From Bacteroidaceae bacterium (GTDB lineage: Bacteria > Bacteroidota > Bacteroidia > Bacteroidales > Bacteroidaceae): a stretch of 64,000 nt of DNA. Numbering within the stretch: the first letter of the stretch is position 1; each line of letters opens with the position of its first letter. Location of the stretch: positions 1-64,000 of the forward strand of contig JAIKZH010000020.1 of assembly GCA_024682395.1 (NCBI GenBank), given 5' to 3'. Below, piece after piece: positions 35,745-45,164 of this stretch. The position numbers and the translations under genes were made by a program. The notes under the pieces are model-generated. The model was not told where the DNA came from. It did no database searches and worked only from the letters and a program-made list of their open reading frames with translations.

Positions 35745-36758
35745 ATGAAGTATTCTGTAATAATACCCGTTTTTAATCGTCCTGATGAGGTCGATGAATT
35801 GTTGGATAGTCTGACACGACAAACTATCACTGATTTTGATGTGATAATAGTGGAGGATGGCTCCAGCAAGAAATGTAAGGATGTGTGCGATAAATATGTT
35901 GACCGCTTGACCTTACACTATTATTATAAGGATAATTCAGGACCAGGTCCTTCTCGTAATTATGGGGTTGAACGTGCTGAAGGTGAGTATGTTCTGATTC
36001 TTGATAGTGATTGTGTACTACCTTCGGGATTTATTGAGTCTATTAGTGCAGAACTAAACGAAAATCCTGCAGATGCCTTTGGAGGACCAGATAGGGCTCA
36101 TGAATCGTTTACTGCCGTTCAAAAAGCAATAAGTTATTCTATGACCTCGTTCTTTACGACTGGAGGAATCCGTGGCGGAAAGAAAAAAATGGATAAGTTC
36201 TATCCTCGTTCATTTAATATGGGAGTACGTCGTGAAGTATATAATGCCTTAGGCGGTTTCTCTCGTATGCGTTTTGGTGAGGATATAGATTTTAGTATTA
36301 GAATATTCAAAAACAATTATAAATGCAGACTATTTCCTGATGCGTGGGTGTGGCATAAACGCCGTACCGACATGAAGAAGTTCTTCAAACAGGTGTATAA
36401 TTCTGGTATTGCAAGAATCAATCTCATGAAACGTCATTCTGGAAGTCTGAAAATTGTACATTTGTTGCCTACCGTATTTACTTTAGGCACATTGTCGTTG
36501 GTTTTACTATCTGTAATTTTGGCCGTTTTAGGGTCATGCTTATGGGTTGTGCCTCTTTTGCCTATATTATTATATAGCTTACTTCTTATGATTGATTCAG
36601 CCGTCGTTAATAGAAGTTTGATTATTGGCATATTGTCGGTAGTGGCTGCTTTTGTGCAGTTGTATGGATATGGTTTCGGCTTTATTCAGGCATGGTGGCA
36701 AAGATGCGTACTGAAACATGGTGAGTTTAGTGCGTACGAGAAAAACTTTTACGATTGA
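35745..36758 (+). CDS. family 2 glycosyltransferase, membrane-associated
   Basis: The predicted 337 residues begin with a GT-A domain: MKYSVIIPVFNRPDEVDELL, IIVEDGSS, GPGPSRNYGVERAEGEYVLILDSDC (metal-binding DSD) and GEDIDFSIRI. Two or three C-terminal membrane helices (about 245-320) anchor it. Such enzymes build polysaccharide or lipid-linked glycans; donor and acceptor are unknown. The ATG at 35745 matches the family start although the frame is open 27 codons upstream. It ends 13 bases before radC. Confidence 0.88.
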   Translation: MKYSVIIPVFNRPDEVDELLDSLTRQTITDFDVIIVEDGSSKKCKDVCDKYVDRLTLHYYYKDNSGPGPSRNYGVERAEGEYVLILDSDCVLPSGFIESISAELNENPADAFGGPDRAHESFTAVQKAISYSMTSFFTTGGIRGGKKKMDKFYPRSFNMGVRREVYNALGGFSRMRFGEDIDFSIRIFKNNYKCRLFPDAWVWHKRRTDMKKFFKQVYNSGIARINLMKRHSGSLKIVHLLPTVFTLGTLSLVLLSVILAVLGSCLWVVPLLPILLYSLLLMIDSAVVNRSLIIGILSVVAAFVQLYGYGFGFIQAWWQRCVLKHGEFSAYEKNFYD

Positions 36759-36771
36759 TAAAACGTGTAGG

Positions 36772-37482
36772 ATGATGGGGAAAGAATCGATAAAAGAACA
36801 GGGCAATACAATAAAGGATTGGAACGAGGCAGATAGACCACGAGAGAAATTGGCTCTGTATGGAGAATCATCATTGTCGAATGCAGAACTCTTAGCGATA
36901 TTGATAGGTTCTGGCACTCAACAAAAATCAGCGGTAGAGTTGATGCAAGATGTTCTTAAGGTATGCGATGGACATTTGTCGCGATTAGGAAAAATGAGCA
37001 TCGCTGAATTGATGGAGTTTAATGGTATAGGTGATGCAAAAGCTATTACCATAAAGGCGGCAGCCGAACTTGGAAGACGCAGAGCTTTGGAACATGTCGA
37101 TGACATGCAGCAGATTGCGAATGCAAGCGAAGCATATGCGTATATGTATCCGTTGATGCGTGATTTGAAATGTGAAGAATTTTGGGTGATATTGATGAAT
37201 AACAGCTCACGGATAATTAAACGCGTTAAAATCAGTACTGGTGGATTAACAGCAACAGCTGTTGATATTCGTGTGGTACTCAAAGAAGCATTGATTTCGG
37301 ATGCAACATGTATGATAGTGTGTCACAATCATCCTTCGGGCTCATTACGACCATCAAACGATGACAAGAATCTGACATCACACTTAGTTGCAGCATCGCG
37401 CACAATGAATATCCGTTTGATTGACCATGTAATTGTCACAGACGGTAATTATTATAGTTTTGCAGATAATGGACTGATTTAA
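36772..37482 (+). CDS. radC: RadC-family JAB-domain protein
   Basis: RadC proteins were named for DNA repair but their biochemical role is unsettled. The predicted 236 residues start IKDWNEADRPREKLALYGESS, carry a helix-hairpin-helix segment (MEFNGIGDAKAITIKAAAE, about 85-105), and end with the JAB metalloprotease-like motif MIVCHNHPSGSLRPSNDD, where the two His and the Asp would bind metal. Starts at 36772 or 36775 are both possible; the frame remains open into the preceding glycosyltransferase gene. SufT-like and lpxH genes follow closely. Confidence 0.9.
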   Translation: MMGKESIKEQGNTIKDWNEADRPREKLALYGESSLSNAELLAILIGSGTQQKSAVELMQDVLKVCDGHLSRLGKMSIAELMEFNGIGDAKAITIKAAAELGRRRALEHVDDMQQIANASEAYAYMYPLMRDLKCEEFWVILMNNSSRIIKRVKISTGGLTATAVDIRVVLKEALISDATCMIVCHNHPSGSLRPSNDDKNLTSHLVAASRTMNIRLIDHVIVTDGNYYSFADNGLI

Positions 37483-37523
37483 TTATTTAATAATTATCAG
37501 TTTGATTTTTAAACGTAAGGATT

Positions 37524-37850
37524 ATGACTCAATACGATATAGAAGTGAAGGTGGTCGAGTTGTTGAAGACAGTGTTCGACCCTGAAATCCCAGTGAATGT
37601 GTACGACATGGGATTGATATATAAGATAGATGTGTCAGAAAATGAGGATGATTCAACCTTTAAGGTTGATATCGACATGACACTAACAGCTCCAAATTGT
37701 CCTGCTGCTGATTTTATAATAGAAGACATCACTCAGAAGATAGAATCCATAGAAGGTGTGTCAAAGGTGAACGTGCAACTTGTCTTTGAGCCAGAGTGGG
37801 ATAAGAGTATGATGAGCGAGGAAGCTCAGTTGGATTTGGGATTCATGTAA
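37524..37850 (+). CDS. SufT/MIP18-family (DUF59) iron-sulfur assembly protein
   Basis: A predicted 108-residue protein of the DUF59 family, related to SufT, PaaD and eukaryotic MIP18, which help mature iron-sulfur proteins. FDPEIPVNVYDMGLIY is the family signature, and APNCPAADF contains its conserved Cys. No suf genes are adjacent, so its role here is inferred from the family. It lies 41 bases after radC and 15 bases before lpxH. Confidence 0.85.
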   Translation: MTQYDIEVKVVELLKTVFDPEIPVNVYDMGLIYKIDVSENEDDSTFKVDIDMTLTAPNCPAADFIIEDITQKIESIEGVSKVNVQLVFEPEWDKSMMSEEAQLDLGFM

Positions 37851-37865
37851 AATGTAAGTAAAAGT

Positions 37866-38630
37866 ATGATTTATTTCATTTCAGATGCTCATTTAGGTTC
37901 AAGAGCAATACCGCATCAAAGAACACAAGAACGCAAACTTGTGAGATTTCTTGATAAAATCAAGGATAAGGCTGAAGCTGTGTATATGCTTGGCGACATG
38001 TTTGATTTCTGGTTTGAATACAAAGATGTTGTACCTCGTGGTTTTACGCGTTTCTTAGGAAAAGTAAGCGAATTGACTGATAATGGTGTGGAAGTGCATT
38101 TCTTTGTAGGAAATCATGATATGTGGATGGATGACTATCTCACAAAAGAATGTGGTGTGATTGTGCATCACGAACCTTGTTTGGTGGAATTACATGGCAA
38201 AGAGTTTTATTTGTCGCACGGACATCATCAAGATGTTGATAAGAATGATTGGAAATCAAATCTTATGTTTAAGTGCTTTGAAAGTAAGTTCTTGCGTCGT
38301 GTGGCAAAAATGATACATCCACACTGGTTTATGAATTTTGGACTTACTTGGTCGCAACATAACAGAGAAAAGCATTTTAAAGAAGGTGAACCAGTCTTTC
38401 GAGGTGAAAAAGACGAACACCTTGTGAAATTTGCTAAAAACTACCTTAAAACCCATGCTGGAGTAAATTATTTTATCTTTGGACATAGACATATTGAACT
38501 TGACATGATGCTTAATCACGATTGTCATATGATAATTCTTGGCGAATGGTTTAGTATGTTTACTTTTGCGGTATTCGATGGCGAAAACCTGAGGATGGAT
38601 AATTATATAGAAGGTGAGACTATTCTGTAA
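37866..38630 (+). CDS. lpxH: UDP-2,3-diacylglucosamine pyrophosphatase, LpxH-like
   Basis: A metallophosphoesterase that would hydrolyse UDP-2,3-diacylglucosamine in lipid A synthesis. The predicted 254 residues show the calcineurin-like metal sites in order: ISDAHLGS, MLGDMFDFWFEY, FVGNHDMWM, LSHGHHQDV and FGHRHIEL. The length is close to family members of Bacteroidetes. It probably shares a message with radC and the SufT-like gene. Confidence 0.88.
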   Translation: MIYFISDAHLGSRAIPHQRTQERKLVRFLDKIKDKAEAVYMLGDMFDFWFEYKDVVPRGFTRFLGKVSELTDNGVEVHFFVGNHDMWMDDYLTKECGVIVHHEPCLVELHGKEFYLSHGHHQDVDKNDWKSNLMFKCFESKFLRRVAKMIHPHWFMNFGLTWSQHNREKHFKEGEPVFRGEKDEHLVKFAKNYLKTHAGVNYFIFGHRHIELDMMLNHDCHMIILGEWFSMFTFAVFDGENLRMDNYIEGETIL

Positions 38631-38762
38631 AAGAGGTTTTTTGGTAAAGAATAGGATTATTCCTATTACATTATAGGACTTTTATTAATAGAGAGTCATA
38701 TATTTTTTATATATTTGCTCCCGAAAAGATAAAAATGGTACTAACTTTTAATTAATACGATT

Positions 38763-39338
38763 ATGAAAAATTTATTTACACTTTTAACTATCGCATTATC
38801 ATTGTTTATGGTATCTTGCGATGAGGATGTTGACAGAGCAATTATGTTGTCAGGTCAATGGAAGGGTGATTTGGGTGCTGCTTACGATTACGGAACACGC
38901 ACATACTATGCCGATTATTCAGATATAGTTTTCTATCCAAGCAGTAATTACTCTACACACGGAACTGGACGAGAGATAGATTTTTATAGTGTAGGTCCAG
39001 AGCCTTATGTTTATAGTGATTTTGATTGGGAAATTAATAATGGTCGCATATACTTGACGTTCTATAATTATAATCATCATAGATTGGATGCAATTATTGA
39101 TGATTATCGTATGACTAATGATTATTTTTCAGGTGTAATTTCAGATTATTATGGAGATACATCATTCAGATTATACAAGATCGAAGACTATTATGATTGG
39201 GATTATTATAAAAATGGTTATGATCCATTTTACTATGCAAAATCACGCTCAGTGAAGCAAAATACAGATTCTACAGTGGTAAATAATGACTCATTAGAGA
39301 TATATCCAAGACGTGTATTCAAAAACAAACAAAAATAG
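38763..39338 (+). CDS. Tyr/Asp-rich lipoprotein, function unknown
   Basis: The predicted 191 residues start with a signal peptide and lipobox (FMVSCDED, Cys19). The mature part, ISGQWKGDLG-like at first and then very rich in Tyr and Asp, looks like a small beta-sandwich or barrel; lipocalin-type lipoproteins of Bacteroidales share this style. The C-terminal 25 residues are polar. No family is recognised. It stands alone before a bidirectional terminator. Confidence 0.6.
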   Translation: MKNLFTLLTIALSLFMVSCDEDVDRAIMLSGQWKGDLGAAYDYGTRTYYADYSDIVFYPSSNYSTHGTGREIDFYSVGPEPYVYSDFDWEINNGRIYLTFYNYNHHRLDAIIDDYRMTNDYFSGVISDYYGDTSFRLYKIEDYYDWDYYKNGYDPFYYAKSRSVKQNTDSTVVNNDSLEIYPRRVFKNKQK

Positions 39339-39362
39339 AGTGTGGTAGCGCACTTATAAAAT

Positions 39363-39409
39363 AAAAATCGGAGGGTTATGCACAAGTGGTCTTAAACCTC
39401 CGATTTTTT
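39363..39409. terminator. bidirectional terminator between convergent genes
   Basis: A perfect 12-bp stem (39363-39374 with 39397-39408), with A-run and T-run outer ends, serves both the Tyr-rich lipoprotein gene and the converging TonB-like gene. Confidence 0.85.
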
Positions 39410-39445
39410 ATGTTGATGTTTTTTAATTGCGTTAATACTCTCTCA

Positions 39446-40012
39446 TCAATTAAGTTTGAAATTGATAGGGATGGCTTGTCTTACATTTACAGGCTCATTG
39501 TTTTTCATTCCAGCCTTCCATGTTGGCATGCTTTCAATTACTCTTATTGCTTCGTCCTCTAATGCTTTAAGCCCACTTTTTAGTGTTTCAATATGTTTGA
39601 TAGTAGTGGGAGTTTGCTCTTGAGATTCTAATTGTTTGATTAATTCGTATGTGTCAGATTTTGTACTTAAGACATATGGATTAATCAATTGACCTTCTTT
39701 GTTGATAATATATGATATAATAACCCTTGCTTGTACGGAATGATCCTTCGCAATATTTGGATAACGAAGATTGTTTCTCAGATAATTAGCGAGAGAATCA
39801 GTTCCTCCTGGAAATTGTGGATATACATCAGGCTTAATATCTTTTTCTTTATCATCTTGCTCATCATCAGTCTTTGCTGTCTGAGTTGATGTAATTGTAG
39901 TTGTAGAAGGAGTGTCCTTAGCTGAGGTGTTCCATGAGAATCCATATCCAGTGTATGGAAATGCCGACTGGCAGATAATACCTGTAAGTAAAAACAATGA
40001 TGTTCTTTTCAT
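39446..40012 (-). CDS. secreted protein with a TonB C-terminal domain
   Basis: The predicted 188 residues begin with a signal-like segment, then a Thr/Asp/Lys-rich linker, then a TonB C-terminal domain: YPQFPGGTDSLANYLRNNLRYP, VQARVIISYIINKEGQLINPYVL and IESMPTWKAGMKNNEPVNV. An insert of about 25 residues (SQEQTPTTIKHIETL region) splits the domain. There is no long Pro-rich periplasmic spacer and no exbB/exbD next door, so a role as main energy transducer is doubtful; it may be a periplasmic TonB-like adaptor. Confidence 0.75.
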   Translation of the reverse strand: MKRTSLFLLTGIICQSAFPYTGYGFSWNTSAKDTPSTTTITSTQTAKTDDEQDDKEKDIKPDVYPQFPGGTDSLANYLRNNLRYPNIAKDHSVQARVIISYIINKEGQLINPYVLSTKSDTYELIKQLESQEQTPTTIKHIETLKSGLKALEDEAIRVIESMPTWKAGMKNNEPVNVRQAIPINFKLN

Positions 40013-40227
40013 TATTCTATAGTTTAAAGTTAATATCTAAATATAATAATGGTATATTACAAGATATACTCAAATTGTCTTGTCATTCAAAGGATGAATA
40101 GTTAAATGATTTAGTTTGGAAAAGTCAAATATAGAGATTAAGTATGAATTTCGTGGAGTTATAAATTGTTGTATGTTTTTATTGGGAAAAACAAAACGAA
40201 AGCGATGATAAATGACTTTTCTTAGGG

Positions 40228-40301
40228 TAGCGAGAGAGGGACCCGAACCCTCGACCTCCGGATTATGAATCCGACGCTCTAACCAACTGAGCTATCTCGC
40301 C
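40228..40301 (-). tRNA. tRNA-Met (CAU anticodon), probably elongator
   Basis: The minus strand folds as a tRNA: acceptor GGCGAGA with TCTCGCT, D-arm AGCTCAGTTGGTTAGAGC, anticodon stem TCGGA/TCCGG around TTCATAA, and T-loop GGTTCGGGTCC. CCA is not encoded. The CAU anticodon could also belong to a tRNA-Ile2 read with lysidine, but the acceptor arm looks like elongator Met. Confidence 0.9.
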
Positions 40302-40329
40302 ATTCTGCGTTCGTTTTCGATTTGCGGAT

Positions 40330-40360
40330 GCAAAGGTAAGAATAATTTGTAATTAGACAA
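40330..40360 (-). promoter_or_regulatory. promoter of tRNA-Met
   Basis: On the minus strand TTG and TACCTTTGC are 19 bases apart, and the tRNA starts 28 bases further on. Confidence 0.65.
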
Positions 40361-40433
40361 TACCAAAAAGGATTTTTTTTCATTTTTTTTTGTTTTTTGC
40401 CTAATATATCATGTTTTTTGTTGAATTTTTGGG

Positions 40434-41666
40434 TTAATGGAAGAATAAATAACTAATAAATATGGCTGCGATGATGCCTGCAAGGTCGGCTGCTAAACCA
40501 CAAATTACGGCATGGCGAGTCTTTTTGATACACACACTACCAAAATATACTGCTAAGACATAAAAAGTGGTGTCGGTGCTTCCTTGAAAAACACATGCAA
40601 GTCTTCCGATAAAAGAATCTGCTCCATATGTTGTCATTGCATCTACCATCATTCCTCTCGCTCCGCTTCCGCTTAATGGTTTCATTAATGCAGTTGGCAA
40701 AGCTCCGACAAAATCATTGTCGATTCCGCAAAGTGTGACACAATAGCCAATTCCTTCAATTAACCAATCCATCGCTCCAGATGCTCTGAAAACTCCGATT
40801 CCTACTAAGATCGCTACGAGATAAGGAATAATCTTTATGGCTGTAGTGAAACCATCCTTGGCTCCATCAATGAAAGTGTCGTAAACATTTAACTTCTTGA
40901 TTATTCCAGCAGTGATGAAACCAATTATAATTGTGAACAATAATATTGTGGCGAATAGGGTAGAAACCGTTTCCATATGTTCCGCTGGCATTTGACTGAA
41001 TCCCCAGATGATACCAGCAACAACTAAACACATACCTCCAAGAAACAAAATCATAGTTTTATTGAATAGGTTGATGCGCTGTATTACACTGGTTAATATA
41101 AGTCCTACTAATGTACTGAAGAATGTTGCAAGTAGAATCGGAATGAATACATCTGTGGGCTGTACAGCTCCTAATTGAGTTCTGAAGGTCAAAACAGTGA
41201 CAGGAATAATGGTTAGTCCTGATGTGTTTAACACAAGGAACATTATCATTGGATTGCTTGCTGTGTCCTTTTTAGGATTGATTTCCTGTAGTTGTTCCAT
41301 GGCTTTTAATCCCATTGGAGTCGCTGCGTTGTCTAACCCTAAAAGGTTGGCACTTATGTTCATAAACATAGTTCCCATAACTGGATGGTTTTTAGGAATG
41401 TCAGGGAAAATCTTTGACAGAACCGGCGATAATATTTTTGCGAATAATCCAACTATTCCGCTTCGCTCTCCAATTTTCATGATTCCCATCCACAATGATA
41501 AAACACCTGTAAGACCGATGGAAATCTCAAATGCGGTCTTGGCAGATGTAAATGTGGAATTAATAATCTCAGGAAATACAGTGGTGTTGCCACAGAAAAT
41601 CAATTGAATCAAAGCTGAAATAAATGCAATTATAAAAAAAGCAATCCAAATATAATTTAAAACCAT
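40434..41666 (-). CDS. nucleoside-recognition (Gate) membrane protein, SpmA/SpmB-like fusion
   Basis: The predicted 410 residues form a polytopic membrane protein with two Gate domains, equivalent to fused spore-maturation proteins SpmA and SpmB. The first half has GLTGVLSLWMGIMKIGERSG and NISANLLGLDNAATPMGLKAME; the second has AKDGFTTAIKIIPYLVAILV and KPLSGSGARGMM. The organism does not sporulate as far as this window shows, so a transport role is more likely; the substrate is unknown. Promoter at 41694-41724. Confidence 0.88.
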   Translation of the reverse strand: MVLNYIWIAFFIIAFISALIQLIFCGNTTVFPEIINSTFTSAKTAFEISIGLTGVLSLWMGIMKIGERSGIVGLFAKILSPVLSKIFPDIPKNHPVMGTMFMNISANLLGLDNAATPMGLKAMEQLQEINPKKDTASNPMIMFLVLNTSGLTIIPVTVLTFRTQLGAVQPTDVFIPILLATFFSTLVGLILTSVIQRINLFNKTMILFLGGMCLVVAGIIWGFSQMPAEHMETVSTLFATILLFTIIIGFITAGIIKKLNVYDTFIDGAKDGFTTAIKIIPYLVAILVGIGVFRASGAMDWLIEGIGYCVTLCGIDNDFVGALPTALMKPLSGSGARGMMVDAMTTYGADSFIGRLACVFQGSTDTTFYVLAVYFGSVCIKKTRHAVICGLAADLAGIIAAIFISYLFFH

Positions 41667-41693
41667 AGTCAGTAATATTGTTCAGTAATAATT

Positions 41694-41724
41694 GCAAATA
41701 TAGTCAATTATTGTAATTTGGCAA
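41694..41724 (-). promoter_or_regulatory. promoter of the Gate-domain gene
   Basis: On the minus strand TTGC and TATATTTGC are separated by about 19 bases; the leader is about 20 nt. Confidence 0.55.
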
Positions 41725-41796
41725 TATTTATATTGAATTTTATGCCGTGAATGGTAATAAATCTTAAATCTTAGCGATTTATTCTCGATATTTTTG

Positions 41797-41804
41797 TACC
41801 TTTG
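41797..41804 (+). promoter_or_regulatory. promoter -7 element for lptF/G-ribBA
   Basis: TACCTTTG on the plus strand, about 115 bases before the ATG at 41921; the -33 element is poor. Confidence 0.45.
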
Positions 41805-41920
41805 CAATGTAATATGTGGTATTATGGACTGACGTTAATGTCGGTACTGCTTTTTTAGTTGAGAATCTGTGTGGGAGATTATTGTGATATGTTAGAGAAA
41901 TTTTGTCTCTTATTGAAATT

Positions 41921-43834
41921 ATGCGCGTCATAAAGAAACTTGATATATATGTGCTGAAGAACTTTCTGACACTCTTTGCTGGTACATTCTGTATCAGTTT
42001 GTTTGTCGTTATGATGCAGTTTCTTTGGAAGTATGTAGATGAGTTGGTGGGAAAAGGATTGCCAATTGATATTTTGGCAAAATTCTTTGGATATGCAGCT
42101 CTTACGTTGGTTCCTTTGGCATTACCACTTGCTATATTACTTGCATCGCTCATATCTTTCGGAAATATGGGCGAACGTTTGGAGTTGTTGTCGATAAAGG
42201 CTGCTGGTGTTAGTTTGTTTCGCACACTTCGTCCATTGGCAATATTGATGGTTATATTTGCCGGAATATCATTCTATTTTCAAGATGTGATTGCCCCGAA
42301 AGCAAATACCAAAGTGTTGCAACTTCGTGTGTCGATCGCTATGACATCACCTGAATTAGATATTCCTGAAGGCGTTTTCTATGATGGAATTGATAATGTC
42401 AACTTGTATGTGAAGCATAAAAACAAAGATACTGGTATGCTTTATGATGTGATTATCTATAATCTGCGTGATGGATTGGATAATGCACATATCATACTTG
42501 CTGACTCGGCTGATTTGGAAACAAGTGCTGATGAAAAATATCTTGTTCTTAGCTTGTATAGCGGCAACCAGTACGAAAGTATGCCTTCAACAGCGTTGAG
42601 AACTCAGTTTGTGCCATATCGTAGGGAAACATTTTTGAGAAAACAATTGCTGATAGATTTTGACACAAGTTTTCAGAATGCCGATTCGACAGATGTGTCA
42701 ACTTCCGCTCTGACAAAGAATATCCAAGGTTTGATGCATGATATTGATTCAATCAATTCGCATATAGACAGCATTGGACTTTCTAATTACAATGATATGA
42801 GAAGGAACGTGTTGAACGTTCGGAATACAGAAGATGCCCATCAGAGAGTATTAATCGACAATGGACTTGGAAAGAAAATTGTGAGAGAGGATGATCATGA
42901 AGTGTTGTTTGTACGTGCTGATAAACCCGATAAGAATCACTCTCAAGGAAAGACAAAGGGTGGTGTGCAATCTGAGAAAACTAAGGTTGACATAGATTCT
43001 GTTTTTCATAAAATGGAATCAACAGATAAGGAGAATGTAGTACGTGCGGCTGTAGAAGCTATTCAGCGTCAGCAATCAGAACTTGAATTCCGTAGCTCTT
43101 ATATAAAGGACGAACAAAAAACAGTTCGTAGATATGAAGGACAGATATGGAATGAGATAACAATGGCGTTGGCATGTATAGTCTTCTTCTTTATTGGAGC
43201 ACCACTTGGAGCAATTATTCGTAAAGGTGGTTTAGGCTTACCTGTCGTGGTGTCGGTTGTGATATTTATCTTGTATTATATAATAAATACAGGTGGAACA
43301 AAAATGAGTCGTGAAGGAACTGTGCCAGTGTGGTTGGGACTTTGGGCAAGTACGATAGTGTTAGCACCATTGGGAGTTTTCTTTACAGTGAAATCAAATA
43401 ATGATTCGGTTGTGTTCAATATGGACACATATCGCAATTTCTTCATACGTCTGTTGGGTATTCCACAACATCGTCATATAGTAAGAAAAGAGGTTATTAT
43501 TGATGATCCCGACTATGAGGCTATCGTTCCAAGACTGAATGTGTTGGCTGAGGAATGTAGAAACTACAGAAAATCCCATCCACGTCTGTTCCAGTGGCAG
43601 TTGATGCTGTTGATTGTAAAGAATGAAGAAGATAAAAAACTCAAATATATAAATGAAGAATTGGAATTTATCGTTGATGAATTGTCAAATTCAAAAGATC
43701 GCCAACTTTTGTTGTATCTCAACGAGTTTCCTATCTTGCGAACCTCTCCTCGTCTGCGAAACAGACTTCGTAAGGAGTTGAGGACCGTATATAAGACATG
43801 TGAAAAAATAACAAATCATATAAGCGAAATATGA
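41921..43834 (+). CDS. LptF/LptG-family permease
   Basis: A membrane subunit of the LPS export ABC transporter (LptB2FG). The predicted 637 residues have N-terminal helices with [16 protein letters not shown] and [32 protein letters not shown], the family coupling region; a periplasmic beta-jellyroll; a polar insert (about 260-400) larger than usual; and C-terminal helices around [17 protein letters not shown] cytoplasmic tail of about 150 residues follows the last helix. ATG 41921 is preferred over TTG 41903. The stop overlaps ribBA as ATGA. Confidence 0.88.
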   Translation: MRVIKKLDIYVLKNFLTLFAGTFCISLFVVMMQFLWKYVDELVGKGLPIDILAKFFGYAALTLVPLALPLAILLASLISFGNMGERLELLSIKAAGVSLFRTLRPLAILMVIFAGISFYFQDVIAPKANTKVLQLRVSIAMTSPELDIPEGVFYDGIDNVNLYVKHKNKDTGMLYDVIIYNLRDGLDNAHIILADSADLETSADEKYLVLSLYSGNQYESMPSTALRTQFVPYRRETFLRKQLLIDFDTSFQNADSTDVSTSALTKNIQGLMHDIDSINSHIDSIGLSNYNDMRRNVLNVRNTEDAHQRVLIDNGLGKKIVREDDHEVLFVRADKPDKNHSQGKTKGGVQSEKTKVDIDSVFHKMESTDKENVVRAAVEAIQRQQSELEFRSSYIKDEQKTVRRYEGQIWNEITMALACIVFFFIGAPLGAIIRKGGLGLPVVVSVVIFILYYIINTGGTKMSREGTVPVWLGLWASTIVLAPLGVFFTVKSNNDSVVFNMDTYRNFFIRLLGIPQHRHIVRKEVIIDDPDYEAIVPRLNVLAEECRNYRKSHPRLFQWQLMLLIVKNEEDKKLKYINEELEFIVDELSNSKDRQLLLYLNEFPILRTSPRLRNRLRKELRTVYKTCEKITNHISEI

Positions 43835-45093
43835 AAGAAGTGAATTTTAGTAAAATAGAAGAGGCAATCGAGGATTTCCGACAAGGGAAATTTGTGATTG
43901 TCGTGGATGATGAAGACCGCGAGAATGAAGGTGATTTCATTACTCCAGCAGAGTTAATCACTCCTGAGAAAGTAAATTTCATGTTACGCGAAGGTAGAGG
44001 AGTTCTATGTGCTCCAATAACTATCAGTCGTGCTAAAGAATTAGGCTTGAGCCATCAAGTTTATAATAATACATCGGTTCTTGGTACTCCATTTACCGTA
44101 ACTGTTGACAAATTGGAAGGATGTACAACTGGTGTGTCTGCAGCAGATAGAGCTGCCACAATTAAAGCATTGGCAGATCCTATGTCAACACCTCAAACTT
44201 TTGGACGTCCGGGACATATAAGTCCGTTGTATGCTCAAGATAACGGAGTAGTTCGACGTGCAGGACATACTGAGGCTGCAATTGATTTGGCTCGTTTGGC
44301 TGGAATGCGTCCAGCGGCTGCCCTTATCGAGATATTGAATCCAGACGGAACAATGGCTCGTATGCCTCAACTGATAGAAAAAGCAGAACAATTCGGTTTG
44401 AAAATTATTCAAATAAAGGATCTTATCGCATACAGATTGCAACAAGGCGAACCTAAGATATTTGGTGAGAAATCAGAAGACACTGTAACCACTCCATCTC
44501 CATCTTTGATAGAACGTGGTGTGGAAGCCGATTTGCCAACTGATTATGGACATTTTAGAATCATTCCTTTCCGTCAAAAAAGTAATGGTCTTGAACATGT
44601 TGCATTATTCAAAGGTACATGGACTGAAGATGAACCGGTATTGGTACGCATGCATTCATCTTGTGCTACTGGTGATATTTTCGGAAGTAAAAGATGTGAT
44701 TGCGGAGAACAACTTCATCGTGCAATGCAACTGATTGAGAAAGAAGGTAAGGGATGTATAGTGTATCTGCTTCAAGAAGGACGTGGTATCGGACTTATGA
44801 ACAAAATTGCAGCATATAAACTGCAAGAAGAAGGATTGGATACCGTAGATGCCAATATTCATTTGGGTTTTGACCCCGATTTGCGTGATTATGGTGTTGG
44901 CGCTCAGATTTTGCGTGAATTAGGCATCGGTAAGATTCGTCTTATCACTAATAACCCTGTAAAAAGAGTAGGACTTGAGGGATACGGACTTACAATCGTG
45001 GAAAATGTTCCGATAGAAATAAAACCTAACGAGTATAATGAACGATATCTTAAGACAAAACAAGATAGAATGGGACATACCCTTCATTTATAA
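43831..45093 (+). CDS. ribBA: bifunctional riboflavin synthesis enzyme RibBA
   Basis: The N-terminal half (1-205) is 3,4-dihydroxy-2-butanone-4-phosphate synthase: [27 protein letters not shown] and [14 protein letters not shown]. The C-terminal half is GTP cyclohydrolase [23 protein letters not shown] (zinc Cys ligands), [15 protein letters not shown] and TNNPVKR. Together they make two precursors of riboflavin. The predicted length of 420 residues is normal. Its start overlaps the upstream permease gene by four bases, and no FMN riboswitch is seen before it. Confidence 0.96.
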   Translation: MKEVNFSKIEEAIEDFRQGKFVIVVDDEDRENEGDFITPAELITPEKVNFMLREGRGVLCAPITISRAKELGLSHQVYNNTSVLGTPFTVTVDKLEGCTTGVSAADRAATIKALADPMSTPQTFGRPGHISPLYAQDNGVVRRAGHTEAAIDLARLAGMRPAAALIEILNPDGTMARMPQLIEKAEQFGLKIIQIKDLIAYRLQQGEPKIFGEKSEDTVTTPSPSLIERGVEADLPTDYGHFRIIPFRQKSNGLEHVALFKGTWTEDEPVLVRMHSSCATGDIFGSKRCDCGEQLHRAMQLIEKEGKGCIVYLLQEGRGIGLMNKIAAYKLQEEGLDTVDANIHLGFDPDLRDYGVGAQILRELGIGKIRLITNNPVKRVGLEGYGLTIVENVPIEIKPNEYNERYLKTKQDRMGHTLHL

Positions 45094-45164
45094 TATTTAT
45101 TCTGTACTCAAAGGAACTTATAAAATATTAGTAAAAGAAAAATAATAATTAAAAATATAAGAAA

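Noticed and set aside
43834-43834. FMN riboswitch before ribBA
   Set aside because: ribBA overlaps the upstream permease gene by four bases, so there is no leader that could hold a riboswitch.
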